Of a stretch of DNA of 64,000 nt, positions 23,501 through 35,825 are shown piece after piece. The notes beneath the pieces are model-generated. The model had not been told where the DNA came from. It saw only the letters and a program-made list of their open reading frames with translations, and ran no database searches. The translations under genes were made by a program, and so were the position numbers. Source of the stretch: Pempheris klunzingeri (taxonomy: Eukaryota; Chordata; Actinopteri; Acropomatiformes; Pempheridae); contig NC_092027.1 of NCBI RefSeq assembly GCF_042242105.1, forward strand, positions 5,988,006 to 6,052,005, in the 5' to 3' direction. Position 1 is the stretch's first letter. Each line of letters opens with the position of its first letter.

Positions 23501-26500
23501 CAGACAGTAGAGACTGTATTTCTAATGTTATTTATTGAATTATTAGCCTGTTGTCCTGCTGTCTGTAGATCTAATCTTTATTCCTCCTCTGCACCAAACT
23601 GGCAAGCAAGTAAACCCCAAGCAGAGCACCAGAATGGTAATATGAACTTGAAAAGGTGCATAATACGTCCACTTTAAATAAGAACTAACAATGCAACTTA
23701 GTTTTAACTGGGCTAATATGTAAGGAAAACCTGGAGTAACTGGACTGACGATCACATGTTGGCAGCGTTGGGCACATTTCCAGCTAATTCATCTAAAAAG
23801 TTTGGTTGGTCAATGGCAGCGGGGTCTTCTTTGGCTCAGATTCTCAGTCAAATCACACTTAAACTTTAAGAACTTTAAGATTCTGCACTGAACTTGTACT
23901 TGTTCTGGTTTTAATTTCCTACCTTTATCATTTTGTAAAAGAAAAATTAAAACAATGAATAAATATAACAATATAATAATGATAAATAAAATGCCCATCT
24001 CTAATGCAAACAGTACAGACCAGGACTCACAATGTGGTAATTATACTCACGTAAACACCTCAGTGCACAGAAAAGGACAACAGCCGGCTACATTTTCAAT
24101 GCACTTAAAATCAGGAGTCCTATGTATTCCTTTTTAACCTGTATTCTTCCAAGGATCTTTGAAAAAGGCTAAACATGTTTGAAAGAAAAATAACGTTCAT
24201 AATTTGTTAGGAAAATTAAAAATAAAACATTATAATTACAACAAAATAACCTTTAAAAATAGTAATGGACATACTTTTTGAAGGCAGCAGAGATCACAGT
24301 CTTATCTCCAGCTTTGGGGTCCTCCTTTGAGAAGAATCCAAAGCCGCCAAAGGAGCCACTTTGTCCCGACTTTGTGGGGCTTTTTGTTTGAGGAGACGAT
24401 GCGCTGCCGATGGTTTTCCACAGAGGACCGCTGGTCCCTGGCCCTTTGCCCTCAGCATCATTGGAAGCATCATCCTTCTTAGAGTCTGGGCTGGTTCGTT
24501 TAGGGCTGGCGTCATAGTCAATCCATTTACCTCCAGATGCCTTCTCGATGGCGCTGCCGTCTGCTGCCTGACCCGATTTCTCTGCCTGACTTTCAGCCAG
24601 CTTGTCCTTGGCATCCTTGGAGCCTGGCTTGCCTTTGTTGCTGCGGTGACGTGGTGACGACGAGCGGGACCGCGAGGAGTAGCTGGAGTGCCTGGAGCGT
24701 CGAGATCTCCCCGAAGACGAGCGGTCAGAGTAGCGGGAGCGGCTCCTGCTGCCTGAGCGCTTCTTGGGTGTGCGTGAGCGTGAGCGCCCCCTCCTGGGAC
24801 TGTGTGAGTGGTGGTCCTGGTCATGGTGGCGATCGTGCCAGCCTCCACCGCCACCCTGCCAGTTGGACTTATAGCCATAGCCGCCTCCTCCTCTGTTCTG
24901 GTAATGGCCACGTTGGTAATAACCTCGGTTTCTGCCGCGGTAGTGGTACGGCCTCCGGTAGCCTCGGTTGTAGCCTCTGAACCCACCTCTGTTGTTCTGA
25001 TAGTCCCTGGTAGGGTAGTTTCTGTAGGACGGAGAGTGAGAACGAGAGCGGGAGCGAGACCTGGAACCTGACCTAGAAATAAGAGAGAAAGGACGGAAAA
25101 AATAATGTTTAGTAGGTTTAGCATGTGGTGCCAACACAATTTTCAACCTTACTAGTCAAGATCCAAACAGTAACTGTAACCGCAAACTACTTCTCCTGCG
25201 GGGAACAGGGATGTGCATTTAAGCAAGAATACTATTCAATAATCACTGTGAACTAGTAAAAGATTCTTTGAATATTGCCACGCCACCAGATGGTTGTAGC
25301 TCATTCAAACTTTTCTACATTGTTGTTCTTAATCGATTATCTGTCGCTTTTATTGCACGTTTTACTTATGGCAGAATTACATGTTTGAATTAGGTATTTG
25401 TGTTAAAGCTGACTGTGAGCTGATCTCAGCCAACAGCATCTTCTCACCACCGAGGCAGACGACCCGGACCATGAGCGGGAGGAGAATGGAGAGGAGGGAC
25501 AGCCGGAATAAGAGCTAGGCTAACCCAGCTTGTACCCAAGGCTGCTCTCGGCCAATGTCGAGGGGATGCAGTGAGACTCAGGCTGAATAAGAAACTAAAA
25601 ATCACAGACCGTTTGTGTCCAAATTTTTACACAGATGTGGCTTCATATCAACACCACATATCCAGCTGCAGCTCCCGAGGGGCGTACTACCAGGAGCCGG
25701 CAAAAACAAGGAAAACATATTTCTATAACAAGTAGATAGTCGCATAAACTATTTGATTTTTTTTAACTTAATGACGATTCAAATTTTCAAAAATCATGGC
25801 CCATGCCGAATGGGGAACTCTGCACCAGTGAAACCACAAGAACCCTGGAAAAACACTGACCGAACACCACAAACAGAGATCAGCTGTCTGTGAACATCAG
25901 ACCAAAACATGTCATTCAACTAAACCATCCATTTTTAGTTTATTGTAGCAAAACTCCAGATATAGATGATTTACTAGAAGAAGCCCAATAACAGAAGATT
26001 CATTATCTATTTTCTTAGTTATCAAAGCTGTGTAAGTGAACAGTCTATTGAAAAAAAAAAAAATTCAACAATTACCAATTAACTGTTTTTCATTTTTGTA
26101 CAAAAATGTCAAACTCAAATGTTCAAATGTGAATATTTGTTGGTCGTCTTCGTCATGTTTCAGTGAGATAGTAAAGTAACTTGAAGACGTCACTTGGGCC
26201 TTGAGAACTTTTACAACAACAATTATCTCAAGTTAAAGGCGAAACAAAAAACAAAAGATTGTTAGTTGCAGCCCTTTTTTATATTATACACATATAAAGA
26301 CACTGCTCAGGGCTAAAACTTCTGTTATCTGACCAGAGGATGCTGGTTGTCACCGTGGTTGAAATCATATGTTCAGAGGAGCCCTGACAGGAGACTGTGT
26401 CCTACTATGATCCTGCCTCGGTGTAAATCAAGTCAACAGGGGGCAATATAAGCTCAGCGACAACTGGGACCCATTTCTACTGAGCACAGCTGGCTCATCC

Positions 26501-29141
26501 TGACAGTGAAATGGTCTGCGACAGCTGCTCTGTCATTCACTCCAACAGTGTAAATCTAAACAAAAACCTACGTCACAAATATCTTAACTAACTCAAATAA
26601 TGACATGTATAAAAAATAAATGCAAATATAAAAATATGACTAATAATATATACTTGTTAAAGATAAGATAAGATAAGATATTCCTTTATTTATCCCACAA
26701 TGGGGAAATTTAAAAATTTAAATCCCTTGTATTTGCATTAATTCTGTTACTGACACTTTATTTCCGCACCTTTTCTGTCCCCTCTGTTAGTGTAACAAGT
26801 GCATTTCCCCTTTGAGGGATAACTAAAGTCTCTTATCTTATAACTTCAATTTGCAGAAACAAGAGTTGATGACACATAGCAAAGGAAAACACAGAAACTG
26901 TGGCCTCACTTATAAAAGAAAGTAATTTCCAGCACACTAACCTGCTTCAAAACACAATCTTTGTACTGCAGAGAAACGTAAAGCAGCCTGTAAATTCAGA
27001 GTAATTTCTTTGCTTACCCCTCGCACTTTTTCATCGGGATAGAGCAGTCCTGGACTGTGCAGCAGTACAAGTAAAATACAGTGTGCTCCCACTAGCAGGA
27101 CAGCCTGTGTCGCCTTAGTGTATATATGTTGGGATAGAGGGTGCATCCAGGACACAACCTGCTCTAATCCACAGAGGGAGGAGGCAGGAAAGGGGGAGGG
27201 AGATGCAGTGAGACCAAGAGTACTTGCTCTCTACGCCTTTCCCTTTGATAATCATTGACATGCAGTGTAGCAATGCCCTAGAGGGAAAAACTCCACTCCA
27301 ACAACTCAGTGTCTGAAAGTGCTCGACCTCTGAGCTTCAAATGCAAATATGGACCAACAACAACGAGGCAGCCAGTCTGGTAAACACTCCCTCATTTTAA
27401 TACGGGAAAAACATCACAGTAAAAAATAAATGTTGTATTGGGTGGGTTCCTACACATTCAGGCTATTTCCATGTTTCCAAATTTAATGACCAAACATTTT
27501 GTGAAGTTTTAGTGTATAAATGATATATAGTGAGTTTTTTAAATTTTTTTTTACTTATTCCAGAGAGCTAACAATCAGACCTGGACTATCTAACTCAAAT
27601 GTATGCTCATGGCCAAAATAAAAATATTTTGTTGCAAAAACATGAACCAATTTTCATGACTTTTCTGAAACTTTAGATTTGATTGTAAAGTATTTTTCCA
27701 GGCCTGGAAATAACGTTTTCATATTCCATGGCCTTTCCAGGGTTTTAATGACTGCAGGAACCCCACAAATACAAAAGATGACTAGAGGTTCCTAAAAAGA
27801 AAGAAGGTGAGCTGATGCACATCGCCTGAGGCTTTATCAGCCTACACAGGAAAACATTCATGCAAATTGAGAGGTAACCTAGAATGAGCAGGGTAGAGTA
27901 GGTAACAGGAACTAACAACAGGCTACAGTCTAATTCGTTATTTCATCCAGAATCATTTATTAATTGTATTTCTTTTGAAATTAACAGAATAAGAAATCTT
28001 TTTTTAATTCCATGCATTCTTTGTTCTTGTCAAAATGTGGCTCCTATATTACACACGATCCAAATGACAGTTTGGTCTGGCTTTCAGGTGTGTTATATTA
28101 GCAGCAGCTAACGTAGCCTCGAGCGGGGATGAGGGACGGTTTCCAACTTCACACCTACAATTTTATTTCCCAAAATTTGAAGTCTGATGTTGACTCAAGT
28201 GACATCAACTGAGGCAATCTATCAGCAACTATCAGCAATTTAACGCCACTCCTTCAGGAGCCACAAAAGAGTTTATACAAATGTATTTATTTTTTATTTG
28301 CACACACCAGAGATTTCATTTTCAATTTCTATTTTATCTATTCTTAAAGTCAGTCTTTCATAAAACTGATTTCAAGACATTATATGGGTGCAGTAACTGT
28401 ACTTAAGGGGAAGTCAATGGGCCTTCACAGGAGGGCTTTAGCACTGAAGTGAAATGGCTGCCATGACAAAGCAAGCAGGGAGTGAACACACAACTGAAAC
28501 TTGAGATGCTCATTTCCTTGTTGCTTTGTGTTGTACCACAACAGACATTAGCATACCAGTGTACTCAGTTTGTTGGTGTCATTTTAACCACAGCTGGTAT
28601 TTCATAAAATCTATGAAGACAGACTACAATTATAATATAAATTTATGCAGAAAAAAATAGGCTGTTAAAGCAGAGACTAAACCGCCACCGGTGCTGCAAG
28701 TGAAAGGCTTTGAATAATAGGCAATACCTTAGCCAAATTAATACCATGCATTGCAAGATTTGCTCTCCTATTTTGAACCACTTATATGGTTAAATGTTTA
28801 TAAATTAACAAAAATCCTTAGTCACACTGGTAATAACATGACTAGCACAACTAAAAGCTGTAGTGCACATTAAAAGAACAGAAAAAAACTTTATTATTAT
28901 CAATTATAAAGTTCACTCTAAAAATACAATGGTAACTAAAAATCCATACAACATTCTCTGGTGACTATATTCTCCACACACACACAAAAGGTAAAGACAG
29001 CTCGTGTCACTGGATTTACCTGTAGCGACGTTTTCTGGATCTTGAGCGGGAGCGGCTTTTAGAGTGAGATCTGGAGTAAGATCTGGATCTGGACCTCGAT
29101 CTTGAGCGGGACCGAGCTGGAGAATCTGGAGCCTTTGACAT
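17538..29141 (-). CDS. THRAP3: THRAP3, SR-like splicing and mRNA-decay factor
   Basis: Ten coding exons (29141-29020, 25072-24275, 23321-22719, 21822-21656, 21486-21375, 21265-21190, 20458-20280, 19355-19124, 18670-18521, 17768-17538) join at GT-AG sites with matching phase. They give an open 889-residue protein; human THRAP3 has about 955. Residues 1-60 are RS dipeptides. Then come an RGG/YRG-rich tract (about 60-105), a second RS block and a charged middle. The conserved THRAP3/BCLAF1 core spans about 525-626 ([49 protein letters not shown]). The end carries [17 protein letters not shown] and [22 protein letters not shown]3 acts in nuclear speckles in pre-mRNA splicing, mRNA decay and transcription. 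BCLAF1 is the close relative, and the EVA1B/MAP7D1 neighbours decide for THRAP3. Confidence 0.95.
24275..25072 (-). CDS. THRAP3: THRAP3 coding exon 2 (RS/RGG exon)
   Basis: This is the largest THRAP3 exon, encoding residues 41-306. It starts with the G that completes an AG|G arginine codon and ends AA|G (Lys). It holds [12 protein letters not shown], then a [20 protein letters not shown] arginine/glycine/tyrosine tract typical of RNA-binding disordered regions, then [18 protein letters not shown]. The antisense frames are open over much of this exon only because of its biased codon content. Confidence 0.9.
26060..26275. repeat. Dispersed repeat, ...gttgcagcc type, in THRAP3 intron
   Basis: The phrases caattaccaattaactg, tgtgaatatttgttgg and attgttagttgcagccc match in degraded form the elements near 33110 and 48760. 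Confidence 0.45.
26655..26845. mobile_element. MITE-like element with agataaga/tcttatct ends
   Basis: It opens with repeated agataagataagata followed by ttcctttatttatcccacaa and ggggaaattt. It closes with taaagtctcttatcttata, which is inverted relative to the start. The internal part has no coding capacity. It resembles a common fish non-autonomous element with this start, and sits in THRAP3 intron 1 (between the first two coding exons). Confidence 0.55.
29020..29141 (-). CDS. THRAP3: THRAP3 first coding exon
   Basis: The exon encodes [16 protein letters not shown] and further RS/RK dipeptides up to KRRY, ending AG|gtaaatcc. The ATG (29141-29139) is the first in this frame. The 5' boundary of the exon is not sharp: a weak acceptor (ggcctaag) lies a few bases upstream of the ATG on this strand. 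Confidence 0.85.
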
Positions 29142-32100
29142 CTTTGCACTTAGGCCAGTATAAACACTCTTTTCCTTAAAACCATAACAAGAAAAAGTGA
29201 ATTAGTTTTACTGATGATTAAGAGGTTCTGTAAATGCCAATATTTTTATGTTCTTGAGAAGAAAATATATTATACATATACATATTCTAGAGTTGCATGT
29301 CGCCAGACCTGCTGACAGGCTGGAGCTGGACAGTGTACATGACACCTTGTTGCCAATCATCAAAACCCTCCCACCAACAGCCCCCTAAAGCCCCACATGA
29401 CCATGAGCTGTCAGAGAAACGTAAATCAAAACAAAAGCAGCGACCAGACAGTGGCCGACAGGTTAGCTTTACAACTGTAGCAGACAGCTGGAGCAGCATG
29501 TAAACACGCGCCGGCAGCACAGCAGCGTGAGACAGGTTGAACTTCTGTGCAGCAACATTTGAAAGCTGTTGCTGAAGAGGAGTGAAGGCTGTCTCAACGT
29601 CAGACACAACTCCATCTGAATAGTGCAGCTATCAAAAGAAATAACCATTTTAACAACAGGATACAAGCAACAACACAGGACCAGATCCTGAGGAATGTGT
29701 CACCTTTACAGCAAAATACATCCGACGTGCACATTTTTCATGTGCACAACCCACAAACTCAGCCCTGCTGCTCATCCCACAAATGCATGTTCCTTACAAA
29801 CGTGGCACCATTTAAAAGGGAAATAAACAGGGTTTCCAACAGTATAAGATTTATTGCTAAGAAGCATTGTTACAACACACAAATTTCCTTACTTTTTGTG
29901 CTATGTTTAGTTCCCAAAATTATCAAGACAATAATAATTGGTAGCAATCGTAACAACTACTTTTGATCCGACTACAACGGCTGACAAGAAATTTTGAGGA
30001 GGTTAAGAGAGACACTACATTAAGAATAAAGGAGGCCGAACCAGACAAATCACACATTGTGCAGGTACGATTTGTTGTTTTAAAACTGTAACCACCAAAA
30101 AGTATCCACCACTGGATATCTTCCATTAAGCTTACTGTGACACTGCTGCTTCACATCACTCTTTCAATTATTTAGACAAAAAGTAACTCTGAGTAAAAAC
30201 AAACAGTGCTGCGGTGAAGTGACCTTGACCACCAAGATAACTGGTTAATCAGCACTGACTGAAAACAACAATCTCTGAAGAGATAAAATGGTTTAAGAGG
30301 TCACTAGAGAGTGTATGACTTCTCCCATCTAATCTTCAGGACAAGTAAAAATATATTCTTTATCTATATCCTAGTTTCTGCCAAGGGGAAGAATATAAAA
30401 ACTAAAAGTATTTGTTTTAGAGAGTTTTACAATTTTACAAAATAAAACTTAACAGCATTTGTCTATGTTGCTACCCATTTACCAAAATGCCACTATTTTT
30501 TCTCTTCATGCATCTCCTCTGGGAAATGGAGATCACAGTATCAGAGTCTCTTACAAAGTCTCGCTTTAATGCAGCAGGGCGAGGAGAGTGCTTTTATTAC
30601 AACAGGGACATGAACCAGGATCTTAATGTTGACAAGGATGCATCCACTGTCCTGGTGACGTCAAACTGAAGTCTGAGGCACTCCCTTTGAGACCCCTCTG
30701 AAATGCACAACACAGGCTTTTCACCAAATGTTGTTGACTCCTGCTTTCTTTTATGTTTGAAGGGACAGCGGTTGCTATGTGCCAAACAATGGTTGCTGCA
30801 AGTTTCCCCAACCCTAACGCAGACCTCATTTTTGACCACCTAGTCCATCCTGGGGTTCAAAAGGCCCTCGGAGGTCTTCTGCTGTACCTCAAACATAAAA
30901 TACAGTTAATTAAGTAATAAAAAAGCATGTCTCTGCCCCCCTCTTTGTTAGGTAACATTATGAGTCATATGGCTGACCAGCTTTTACTGGGAGAGTTTAA
31001 AATGTAGAGCTGTGCACAGTAAGGTAGCATCCTATAAACGGATATAGAGAGACCTTATAATAAGCCTTATGGTTAACAACTGGGTGTTTTCCAGAGTTTG
31101 TATTCATAGCATCATCTCTAATTCTGCTCTTCTCTGAAAAAGACCCTGCAGACTTCATGTATGCCCTGAATAATAATCAAAGGGAGGTGCATGAGTGACT
31201 TTCACCACATTATCTACTGTGTGTTACCAAAGCCTGGCACTCCATCTGAAACAGAAAGTGAACGTGAGCATGAATAAAGGAAAGTTTCCCCCATTTCATC
31301 TCTGCACAGTGTCAATGACAGAACAGGAGGCAGTCTGGACAACCACACGCCCTGCAAAAGTCTAATACAACACAAGGTTCCCATGCAGTGAAATGTAAAT
31401 ATGCCTCTGTAATACTTTTCTACTTGTTTCTCCAGCTTGTGTGCTCTGATGTAGAATTGGTTCTGGTTATACTGAAATGTTGCCAGTCTGGTTGTGTGGG
31501 TTGATTTTTAAATGTGTAAGTGTGTATCAGTGATCAGCACATTAAAACTGTGGAGGCAAATATCTGAAATCAAATCTAATCTGACTGGTTTGATTATGAT
31601 GTAATTACTTAAAGTTAGGATCAACCTCTATAAGGGGATTATAAAGTAGTATTAAGATCTTGATGCCTATTTGATTATATTGGACTGTATAATATACCTA
31701 ATGCACATGCATTACTCTTTAAATCACTCCTAAATATAATTAACAGGCATATCTCTATCTGGACCAATAAATTGCCAAGCATGTAAGAGCGAAAACTTTT
31801 CACCATCAGAGGAAACACTGGATTTAACGTTCAGTCCGGTCAATTTGGCTGTTTATTCAGTAAATATCGTTTATAACTATAATTTAAAGCAACATTATAT
31901 TATGTATATACCGTAGAGAACAGGTGCCACTGGGTTACACGTTTGCAGCAAACTATGGACAAAATAATGTCGAAAATGTGTAGTTAGTTTTGTTAGACGT
32001 GCAGCTGCGGGGACACACGACACTACAGCCAATACCAAAGTCCAGTGAAACTGATTCAGGGTATCGATAATGCTCCTGAAAGCACGTTAACGACATACCT

Positions 32101-32176
32101 AACGTTACTCAATATTTCTCCGCTAGCAAACCAGTTGCTAACTTCAAGCTACAAAACGAAATTAAGTTGCAATTAC
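29142..32176 (-). other. THRAP3: THRAP3 5' UTR intron
   Basis: Non-coding sequence between the promoter-proximal exon and the first coding exon. No coding exon is supported. A region at 29290-29610 has an open antisense frame, but neither strand resembles a known protein and it reads like repeat-derived DNA. Confidence 0.5.
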
Positions 32177-32460
32177 CTGTTCCCCGTTTTCACAAGCCTG
32201 GACGAGGTTCGGATTCTGTGAATAAGTGTTTGCCGAAGTAGGGCGACGTTTTGAGGCCAAGCTGCCCGATGTGGTCTGGTCCCTGCTCCCCTTCCTGGTT
32301 TCACCGTAACGTTACGGAGCGACTGTGAACGGATGTTAGCAAACTAGCTAGCTAGCTAGCAGCACAGTTAGCAGCACGGCTAGCAACAGTTTCTGCGCCT
32401 TCAGAAGAGACCAGGGGCTCCTATCGCTGTGTCACTCCCCATTAGATATATCCGGGAGTG
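32177..32460 (-). other. THRAP3: THRAP3 non-coding first exon
   Basis: The minus strand reads ggggaacag|gtaattgc, a good donor (GT at 32176-32175), downstream of a GC- and CpG-rich stretch. No ATG-led frame here fits THRAP3, whose start codon is in the next exon. The upstream limit (transcription start) is a guess. Confidence 0.55.
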
Positions 32461-32649
32461 TCTCCGTGTGTTTGTCAACTGTGCTAAATGTGTGTATCTG
32501 GCTGCATAGACATTAAACAGCAGCTAACGACCGACAGGCAAAATTAGCTCACGATGCTAGCTGTGTACGCTCGCTAACGCTAAAATCTCGCGAGATTTTG
32601 CGTGACTAAGCGTAAATGCCCCGAGGGGGGCAGGAAGGGTCAGATTTCC

Positions 32650-32692
<43 letters not shown>

Positions 32693-32700
32693 GTGAAAAT
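32461..32700 (-). promoter_or_regulatory. THRAP3: THRAP3 promoter with TCTCGCGAGA palindrome
   Basis: This TATA-less region upstream of the probable first exon contains aaaatctcgcgagatttt (32582-32599), a perfect 18-nt palindrome centred on TCTCGCGAGA. That motif is known from broadly active vertebrate promoters and can be bound by ZBTB33/Kaiso. A (TG)n tract follows at 32652-32689. A tagc run (ctagctagctagctagc) lies at about 32345-32361, inside the first exon. Confidence 0.6.
32652..32689. repeat. (TG)n microsatellite
   Basis: Uninterrupted TG dinucleotide of 38 nt just upstream of the THRAP3 promoter. Confidence 0.95.
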
Positions 32701-33109
32701 GTAGTAGGGCTCATTATCTGGCGCTGTGTGCCACCTGTGGCGCAGGCACGTAGCTGGATTACTCCTTCTGGGGGCCCGGGGGCAGAAATGAGCTGCAGGG
32801 CCCAAATTAAACATTACACAGCAGCTCTGTTTTTTAAAGAAATATAACTCACATCCCAGCTTTTCATTGATGGGTTCCTTATTTTGTGTAAGGCTTGATG
32901 TAAAATGAGTCTTTTCACCAGATCTCCTTCCTGGAGATCCAGTAATAAAGCATGACCTGTCTTAATATTGGTGTCATATATTCTCACACTTCCAAACAAA
33001 CCCAGTAAACCTGCCAGCAGACATCTCAGACATCTTGTTTCCCAAAAATCTAAATAAATCACTCAATGGCACCTGTTGTTTTATTTGTTGCTGTGCGGAA
33101 ATCTACATT

Positions 33110-33405
33110 TCAGAGCTGCAACATAACCGTTTTGATAAGCTATTAATCTTTCTAAAGAAAAAGTCAAAATCCTCCGATTCCAGCATCTAAAATGTGAATA
33201 TTTTCTGGTTTCTTTCCTCCTTTATGAGTGAGCTAAATATCTTCGGGTTGCAGACTGAAAAAAACATTTGCAGATGTAATCTTGAGCTTTTGGGAAACAC
33301 TGACATTATCACCATTTTATAGACCAAACAAATAATCAGTTAATCAAAAAAATAATAATCAACAGATTAATCTGCAAAGAAAATAGTGCTTAGTTGCAGC
33401 CTTAC
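33110..33405. repeat. Dispersed repeat, gagctgcaac...gttgcagcc type
   Basis: This is the most complete copy in the window. It runs from cagagctgcaacataaccg through aatattttctggtttctttc and gggttgcagactg to cttagttgcagcc, ending near 33400. The family is not named. No coding capacity. Confidence 0.6.
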
Positions 33406-34544
33406 TACATTTGTATTTAAGGAGGCTTTCTTTATGTCTGTATATTGATAACTTGTAAACCCAGAGTGCATTTTTAGTATCTCTTTTGTTAGACTATTAG
33501 AAATGTTTTTTAGAACATCAGTCAGTGAAACCTTTGCACAAATGTTGATTAATGTGGTTTGTTTGCATACAGCATGTAGCTCAGGATCCCCTCACACTGA
33601 TTATTCTTTTTGGCTTAATTACATCATTAAAATAAAATTAGACCTTTCAACAACAGCTGTTTACAATCTCCTAACATCTCACAGCTTTAGCGATGTTGTT
33701 TCTTTCTAGTGAAACACTCAGCTGTCTTGAAGCTGAAGTCGTTGTCGGTCGTGGCCTGTGCTGTTTGTAGCAACGTGCACTATTTTTATCAGACTAAAAG
33801 CCTCATAACGCCTCCTATCGCAGACACAGATTCCATCCTGAGCATCACTCAGGGGCCACTTGGCCACTTAGTTGGTTACTAAAGTTATATTCCGTCTCAT
33901 CTCGCTGACATGCTCTCTGTTGGAGATGTGGGAGACCCATCACAAAGACTTCTTTCATGTTAGAGTAGTAAAAATCTGCAGCCTGATGGTGTTTTCCCTT
34001 GAGGAGATCAGTAATAAATGGTGTGCCAGTGTCTATTTAAAGCTAGAGAATGTGTTTTATTCTTTGAGATGTTTTTAAACAACATGAAGACAATAAAGTC
34101 AGTTCACTTCATACTACAAGCAAAATGAATCCTCTTGTTGGGAAGTGAACCGCCTGCGCACCTCAGAGAGCTTTTAAATCCCAGCGAGGAGGAAATTAAT
34201 CCTCAACAACTCATGTCACCTTACTTCATTCTTTAGGGAAACTGTGTCTTTTAATCTCTTTTGTGGGCAGATTTTTCACCCAGATGTGCTAAACGATATG
34301 TCAGTGCACAAAAGGCTTCAGCAAAAAGACCAATAATACATATTGATACATAGAAGAATAAGTATAATGTAGTCTCAAGGCAATACTGTGTGATAATGTC
34401 ATACTCTCTGTCCCACAGTCACGTACAAGTACAGTTGTTTATGTGTGCTGGCAGTATTCAATGTCACAATATTTGCCTAAATGCCTAAAGACTGCGGAGA
34501 TATTTAGATATATTGTATATACTTGTATTTCCTATTTTACTTAA

Positions 34545-34880
34545 AGGAGCAGTCGGCGATTCTAATCCAATACACTTTTTTAAAAATCAAATTCAGGGAA
34601 CATCTCCTCACTGTTGTCTAGCTGTCCGCTCTGTTCTGTGTGTGCCGGTGATCCGGCGGTCGTACACAAGCCTGGTTCTGTGAAAGGGAACTTGGACCGA
34701 GCCTGTGGATGTACTATAAGAACTGGATATCAGACCATAAGAACTGGATATCAGACCATAAGAACTGGATATCAGACCGCTGCTCAGCCTTGCTTCCAGT
34801 TTTTCCCAGTGGCCATTTGTGGTTTTGCTATGAAAAAACCACTGCGGCCCAAAAAGTATTTTCTCTTTAGAGCACTTTCT
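34545..34880. repeat. Dispersed repeat containing three tandem 21-bp units
   Basis: It starts acttaaaggagcagtcggcg and continues with gtctagctgtccgctctg. Both phrases look like a common percomorph dispersed repeat. Inside it a 21-bp unit beginning ataagaactggat is repeated perfectly at 34716-34736, 34737-34757 and 34758-34778. Confidence 0.6.
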
Positions 34881-35704
34881 CTAAATAGCTTTCTAACTAG
34901 CTAAATATCAATAATCTGTCTCCAGAATCATTGACCTTTAATGTGTGATTTACATGTTCTTTGTATTTTTCCTTATTTTTAATAATATTCTTGTCTCCTT
35001 GTATTCTTTTCCTTCTTTTAATTGGTGCAATCTTTCCAATATTTTCCTCTGCAAGTGGCAAACTGGGTCACCTGAACTGTTTCATCCTGAATCAAGAGAA
35101 GCATTTTGTTTTTGAGCTGCTTATTTTCCTGATGCCTTCAATCCAACTTTCTGCCCTTCGCTCTGCAGGACAGTAACATGACATCCAGTCCAGCGTGCAT
35201 AAAAGACCTGGTTTGAATTTTCACAGCTTCACATGGCACGCCGTGATCACGTCACCCCTCGTTGACCTTCGACGAAGGTATGCACACAGTTCCTATTCAC
35301 TGTCATTTTCCTTTGCAGCACAGGTGTTGGACACTTGGACGTGCCAAAGTTAAAATTAACCCCGACAAAGCGCACACATGGCTCCTTGTCTGTCACTCAC
35401 TGTTACAAGCTGTTTATGGTCTCACTGGAGGTTTGAATTCCAAGGGTCAGAGGACAGCTTTGACCAGTGAGCTCATGAAAGTGAAATAAAGTCAGTATGA
35501 TTAAAGGGATTGTAGCGTGTTTACTCACTGCAACATGAGGCCCGGGGAGCATTTGTGTCACCATTAAAAATAGAGCAAACAAGCAACAAGCTAACATTAA
35601 ATTAATGCAAAAGTATGGTACGGAAAAAGGTCCAAAATATCATCTTTTATTTAGTGATATTTAGTGTTTTAGCGTTTCTGTTTTTTCTTTAAAGTACAAA
35701 AAAA

Positions 35705-35825
35705 GTAAATGGTAAATGGTCTGTATTTGTGCGCCTTTCTAGTCATTTCAACTACTCAAAGCGCTTTTACATGACATCCTCATTCACCCATTCACACAAC
35801 ATTCATACAGGAGGAAATCTAAGTA
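35705..35825. repeat. Dispersed repeat, taaatggtaaatggtctgta type
   Basis: The phrases ggtaaatggtctgtatttg, cctttctagtcatttcaact, caaagcgcttttaca and cattcacccattcaca follow in order, as in a frequent fish element. Confidence 0.6.

Larger units (their letters stand above)
25073..29019 (-). other. THRAP3: THRAP3 intron between coding exons 1 and 2
   Basis: This 3.9-kb intron has no supported exon. Apart from the repeats listed it contains GC-richer pieces near 25440-25560 and 26330-26560 whose nature I could not determine. Confidence 0.5.

Noticed and set aside
24294..25139. Long alternative and antisense frames over THRAP3 exon 2, including plus-strand frames at 24361-25071
   Set aside because: They arise from the biased arginine/serine/glycine codons of the real exon. 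Only the chosen minus frame matches THRAP3 and splices in phase.
29287..29607. 106-residue minus-strand frame upstream of the THRAP3 start
   Set aside because: It is not in frame or spliced with THRAP3, resembles no protein I know and reads like repeat-derived DNA.
34716..34778. CRISPR-like direct repeats
   Set aside because: Units abut without spacers, only three copies are present, and the context is a vertebrate genome.
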